The notes under the pieces: generated by a model
Databases searched by the model: none
Seen by the model: the letters and a program-made list of their open reading frames with translations, nothing else
What the model was told of the DNA's origin: nothing
Source: Lentisalinibacter orientalis
Lineage (GTDB): Bacteria > Pseudomonadota > Gammaproteobacteria > Steroidobacterales > Woeseiaceae
NCBI RefSeq assembly: GCF_040706535.1
Contig: NZ_JAPDRJ010000003.1
Coordinates: 434,001-498,000, forward strand
DNA: 64,000 nucleotides
Direction of reading: 5' to 3'
Translations under genes and position numbers: made by a program
Shown here: in pieces, positions 61,265 through 64,000 of the stretch
How the letters are laid out: the number at the start of each line of letters is the position of its first letter
How positions within the stretch are numbered: the stretch's first letter is position 1

Positions 61265-63192
61265 GAGACCGCCGCCTCGCCCGCCGTCTCGTGGCGGGCG
61301 TAGAACTCCGCCAGGGCATCGGGCTCGGTCACGGTCGCCATCGGGGCGAGCGCCTGCAGGAAGACCGGCCCGTAGCGCCGCGTGCCGATGCGCGGATCGC
61401 ACAGCACTATCGCCCCGTAGTCGTCGTGATCGCGGATCAGGCGCCCCACGCCCTGCTTCATGGTGAGCACCGCCTCCGGCAGCTGATGCTCCATGAACGG
61501 GTTGCCGCCCTGGCGGCGGATGAACTCGGTGCGGGCCATCAGCAGGGGATCTCCCGGCGAGGTGAACGGCAGCTTGTCGATCACCACGCCCGTGAGTGCC
61601 GTGCCGCGCACGTCGACCCCCTCCCAGAACGTGCCCGTGCCGAGCAGCACCGCGTTGCCGGCCGCCCGGAACCGCTCCAGCAGGTCCGCCCGGGGCGCCT
61701 CGCCCTGCACCAGCAGCTCTCGGCCGTCCAGACGCTTGCGGCGCTCCCGCCACCAGTCGGCCGCGATGCCGAGCGCGCGGTAGCTAGTGAACAGGAAGAA
61801 CAGGCCGCCGGCGGTCATCTCCAGCAGCGGCGCAGCGGCCTCCATGGCGGCCTCGGTGTAGCCCCGGGCCGACGGCTGGGGCAGGCCCGGCGGCAGGTAG
61901 ATGCGTGCCCGTTCCGCCAGGCGGTAGGGGCTGGGGAACTGCAGCGTGCGGGCGTCGTCCAGGCCCATCCGGCCGAGGAAATGGCTGAAGTCTTCGCCCA
62001 CGGCGAGCGTGGCCGAGGTGAACACCCACGGCGCCTCGCTCATGTCGATCAGCGCCCGCAGCCGGCCGGCGACGTCCAGCGGCGTCAGGTGGAAACGCAC
62101 CGAGCGGCGGTTGACGTCGAACCAGTACAGGCCGGCCTCCTCGTCCTCGTCGGTGGCGGCCGTGAGGCGGGCGTGTACGTCGTAGAGCTGCTCGGCCACG
62201 GCTTCCACTTCCGCGGATTCGCCGGCCACGTCCTTCAGCGCCTCGTGCAGCTCGGCGAGGCGGCCGCGCAGCGCGGCCAGCGGTTGCCCCAGCGCGCCCC
62301 GCTGGCCGCCCAGCTCGTAGCGGCCGCCTTCCCGCGGCGCCGCGCCCACCACGCCCCGCACCGCATCCGCTACGGCGCCGATCGCCTGGCGCAGCTCCGC
62401 CCCGCCCAGCGCGAACGTGAATGCGGCGGCGTCGTCCAGCAGGTTCTCCACCTGGCGGGTGCCGGCCATGATGCCGAAGAAGCGGGTGGCCAGGTCCGGT
62501 ATCTGGTGCGCCTCGTCCAGGATGAGCGCTTCGGCCCCCGGCAGGAAATCCACGAAGCCCTCCTCCTTCATGGCCAGGTCCGCGAGCAGCAGGTGATGGT
62601 TCACCACCACCACGTCGGCCTTCTGGGCCGCCCGGCGGGCATGCACGACGAAGCAGTCGTCGAAGAACGGGCACTTCTGCCCGAGGCAGTTCTCGGCGGT
62701 GGACGTCACCAGCGGCCACACGCCCGACTCCTCTTCTATATCCACCACCTCGCGGCGGTCGCCGCTGCGGGTCTCGTGCTTCCAGCGCTCGAGGAGGGCC
62801 AGCTCGCGCCGGAAGCGCGCGGCCGCCGGCGTGCCCGCCGCCTGATCCAGCCGGTGCAGGCAGAGATAATTGGCCCGGCCCTTCAGGAGCGCCGTGGACA
62901 GCGGCTGGCCGATGGCCCGGGTCACCGTGGGCAGGTCCCGATGGAACAGCTGATCCTGCAGCGCCCGGGTGCCGGTGGAGATGATCGTGCGCCGGCCGCT
63001 CCCCAGCGTCGGGATGAGGTAGGCGAAGGTCTTGCCGATGCCGGTGCCGGCCTCCACCACCAGGGGTTCCTGCGCCGCCAGCGCGTCGGCCACGGCCTCC
63101 GCCATCATCGCCTGGGCGGCGCGCGGCCGGAAGCCCGGCACCGTCGCGGCGAGCGGACTGTCGTCCCCGAAGAGGTCGCGGAAGCTCTGCAT
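61261..63192 (-). CDS. yoaA: ATP-dependent DNA helicase YoaA (DinG/XPD family)
   Basis: Superfamily 2 Fe-S helicase of 643 residues. Walker A is VVEAGTGIGKT (about 45-55), the DEAH box is LILDEAHQIPD, and four cysteines for the [4Fe-4S] cluster lie in NYLCLHRL and NCLGQKCPFFDDC. The C-terminal motif V/VI region GVGRLIRDHDDYGAIVLCDPR is intact. YoaA is thought to act with HolC at stalled forks. Neighbour tsaB distinguishes it from DinG. Confidence 0.93.
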   Translation of the reverse strand: MQSFRDLFGDDSPLAATVPGFRPRAAQAMMAEAVADALAAQEPLVVEAGTGIGKTFAYLIPTLGSGRRTIISTGTRALQDQLFHRDLPTVTRAIGQPLSTALLKGRANYLCLHRLDQAAGTPAAARFRRELALLERWKHETRSGDRREVVDIEEESGVWPLVTSTAENCLGQKCPFFDDCFVVHARRAAQKADVVVVNHHLLLADLAMKEEGFVDFLPGAEALILDEAHQIPDLATRFFGIMAGTRQVENLLDDAAAFTFALGGAELRQAIGAVADAVRGVVGAAPREGGRYELGGQRGALGQPLAALRGRLAELHEALKDVAGESAEVEAVAEQLYDVHARLTAATDEDEEAGLYWFDVNRRSVRFHLTPLDVAGRLRALIDMSEAPWVFTSATLAVGEDFSHFLGRMGLDDARTLQFPSPYRLAERARIYLPPGLPQPSARGYTEAAMEAAAPLLEMTAGGLFFLFTSYRALGIAADWWRERRKRLDGRELLVQGEAPRADLLERFRAAGNAVLLGTGTFWEGVDVRGTALTGVVIDKLPFTSPGDPLLMARTEFIRRQGGNPFMEHQLPEAVLTMKQGVGRLIRDHDDYGAIVLCDPRIGTRRYGPVFLQALAPMATVTEPDALAEFYARHETAGEAAVS

Positions 63193-63356
63193 GGGCGCAG
63201 ACTATACTCGCTGCCGCGCGCCGCCTGCACTGCTCACTTCCGAGCCGCGGGACTCGATAATAGGCCGGACGGCCGGGCCGCGCATGCGCAACTCCCGCCG
63301 GGCGCGGCCGCCGCGAGACCGGAGCCCGGGGCAACCCGCGGCCGGGCCTCTTTACA

Positions 63357-63384
63357 GTGGAATTATTCCACGGCCATTCAATGG
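63357..63384. repeat. Two adjacent palindromes upstream of the phasin-like gene
   Basis: GTGGAATTATTCCAC (63357-63371) is a perfect 15-bp palindrome, and CCATTCAATGG (63374-63384) is a perfect 11-bp palindrome two bases on. Both lie 56-83 bp upstream of the -35, in the position of activator or repressor sites. Confidence 0.6.
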
Positions 63385-63439
63385 TTTACGAAGCCGGAAA
63401 AATGCCTCCCAATGCCCTCGCTTCAGGCCTTCCGGGTGC

Positions 63440-63468
63440 TTGACAAGCCCGCTGACATGGCTTATTGT
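63440..63468 (+). promoter_or_regulatory. Sigma-70 promoter of the phasin-like gene
   Basis: TTGACA (63440-63445, perfect) and TATTGT (63463-63468, 4 of 6) are separated by 17 bp, about 44 bp before the start codon. A strong ribosome-binding site GAGGAGG (63499-63505) follows, pointing to high expression. Confidence 0.7.
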
Positions 63469-63511
63469 GCAATGCAACAATGATGCAGCGCAGCAACCGA
63501 GGAGGTGCCCA

Positions 63512-64000
63512 ATGAACATCAGTGTCGAGAACATTTTCAATCGTGCCGCGGAAGACGCCCGTGGTCGCGTCGAGTCCGTGATTTCCGCAGCTCAGGACGG
63601 CGTCGAGCGCGCCGGTGACTGGGTCACGAAGGGCAAGACCCCGGTCCGTCGGATCTCCGACATGACCCTGCGTCTGGCCACCATCTCTCACAAGACGACC
63701 GAGAAGCTGGTCAAGCACCAGACGAAGACGGTCGAGTCCACGCTGGACGCCGCCGGTGCCCGACTGAAGGCCGCCGCCCGTGCCGAGAGCCTGGGCGCGC
63801 TGGTGAAGACCCAGGCCAACCTCATCCCGGCCACCACGTCGCGCGTCGTCGATAACGTGCGCGGCACCGTGACCATCTTCGGCGACGCCGCCGAGGACGT
63901 GGGCGAGGTCGTGAAAAGCACCGTCACGGACTTCCGCCAGAAGGCAGTGAAGCCCGCCAAGAAGACGGCCAAGAAGAAAGCGGCCAAGACCAAGAAGAAA
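63512..64000 (+). CDS. Phasin-like protein with lysine-rich tail (cut by window edge)
   Basis: A gene open to the end of the window (163 codons, no stop). MNISVENIFNRAAEDARGRV starts an amphipathic helical protein without a signal peptide, with regular TxxxL and VxxxT spacing like phasins and granule-associated proteins. It ends here in KPAKKTAKKKAAKTKKK, a histone-H1/PhaF-like basic tail that may continue. Similar proteins coat polyhydroxyalkanoate granules and bind DNA through the tail. No pha biosynthesis gene is in the window, so the phasin assignment is an inference. Confidence 0.6.
   Translation, partial: MNISVENIFNRAAEDARGRVESVISAAQDGVERAGDWVTKGKTPVRRISDMTLRLATISHKTTEKLVKHQTKTVESTLDAAGARLKAAARAESLGALVKTQANLIPATTSRVVDNVRGTVTIFGDAAEDVGEVVKSTVTDFRQKAVKPAKKTAKKKAAKTKKK

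Larger units (their letters stand above)
63193..63511. other. Intergenic region yoaA / phasin-like gene
   Basis: This 319-bp divergent spacer holds no gene. The half near yoaA is very GC-rich (CCGGACGGCCGGGCCGCGC); from about 63350 it turns AT-richer and contains two palindromes, a strong promoter and a short TTGTGCA/TGCAACAA dyad over the likely transcription start. Confidence 0.7.

Noticed and set aside
63459..63470. Sigma-54 promoter before the phasin-like gene
   Set aside because: GG and GC are only 8 bp apart rather than the required 10, and a good sigma-70 promoter overlaps.

Overview
The window is a GC-rich chromosomal segment of a gammaproteobacterium. It is almost wholly core housekeeping DNA, with short spacers and many 1-8 bp gene overlaps. 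Gene order from nlpD (about 16.9 kb) to arsC-like yffB (about 50.9 kb) closely follows the pseudomonad/enterobacterial order rpsB-tsf-pyrH-frr-uppS-cdsA-rseP-bamA-skp-lpxD-fabZ-lpxA-lpxB-dnaE-accA-tilS-pyrG-kdsA-eno-ftsB-truD-surE-pcm-nlpD. The block lysS-prfB-recJ-rpfE resembles the Xanthomonas rpf region. I infer a free-living, aerobically respiring gammaproteobacterium, perhaps of the Chromatiales/Ectothiorhodospiraceae or a Xanthomonadales relative; no rRNA is present to settle this.

Layout. 1-5.4 kb: lepB (cut by the window edge), lepA, a glutaredoxin-like gene and the sigma-E regulon head rpoE-rseA-rseB-rseC with a recognisable sigma-E promoter. 5.5-10 kb: ygfX, sdhE and the succinate dehydrogenase operon sdhCDAB, led by a 57-codon sdhAF4-like assembly-factor gene. 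10-16.8 kb: ygfZ, lysS, prfB (with its programmed +1 frameshift), recJ, rpfE and a small Mth938-like gene. 16.9-23.8 kb: nlpD, yqaA, pcm, surE, an Smr-domain gene, truD, ftsB, eno, kdsA. 23.7-35 kb: pyrG, tilS, accA, dnaE and the lipid A/fatty acid genes lpxB, lpxA, fabZ, lpxD. 35-44.7 kb: skp, bamA, rseP, cdsA, uppS, frr, pyrH, tsf, rpsB. 45-50.9 kb, on the other strand: map, glnD, dapC, dapD, yffB. 50.9-60.6 kb: phosphate genes pstBACS, phoU, phoR and phoB, interrupted by dapE and dsbB. 60.6-64 kb: tsaB, yoaA and the start of a phasin-like gene.

The genes group into envelope stress and outer-membrane assembly (rpoE/rseABC, rseP, bamA, skp, lpx genes), translation (rpsB, tsf, frr, prfB, lysS, lepA, tilS, truD, tsaB, map), lysine/diaminopimelate synthesis (dapC, dapD, dapE), phosphate sensing and uptake, and TCA-cycle respiration. 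No CRISPR array, tRNA, rRNA, prophage or transposase gene was seen.

The most unusual signals are: (1) unrelated 12-bp tandem repeats at eight places, five inside genes where each unit adds four codons (rseA, ygfZ, lysS, dnaE, lpxB) and three between genes; (2) absence of ispD, ispF and dxr from the loci where relatives carry them, with rpoS, rnhB and mucD also missing from their usual places; (3) a long lysine-rich plus acidic tail on ribosomal protein S2 that resembles the tail of the phasin-like protein; and (4) a pst operon lying inside the dap gene cluster.
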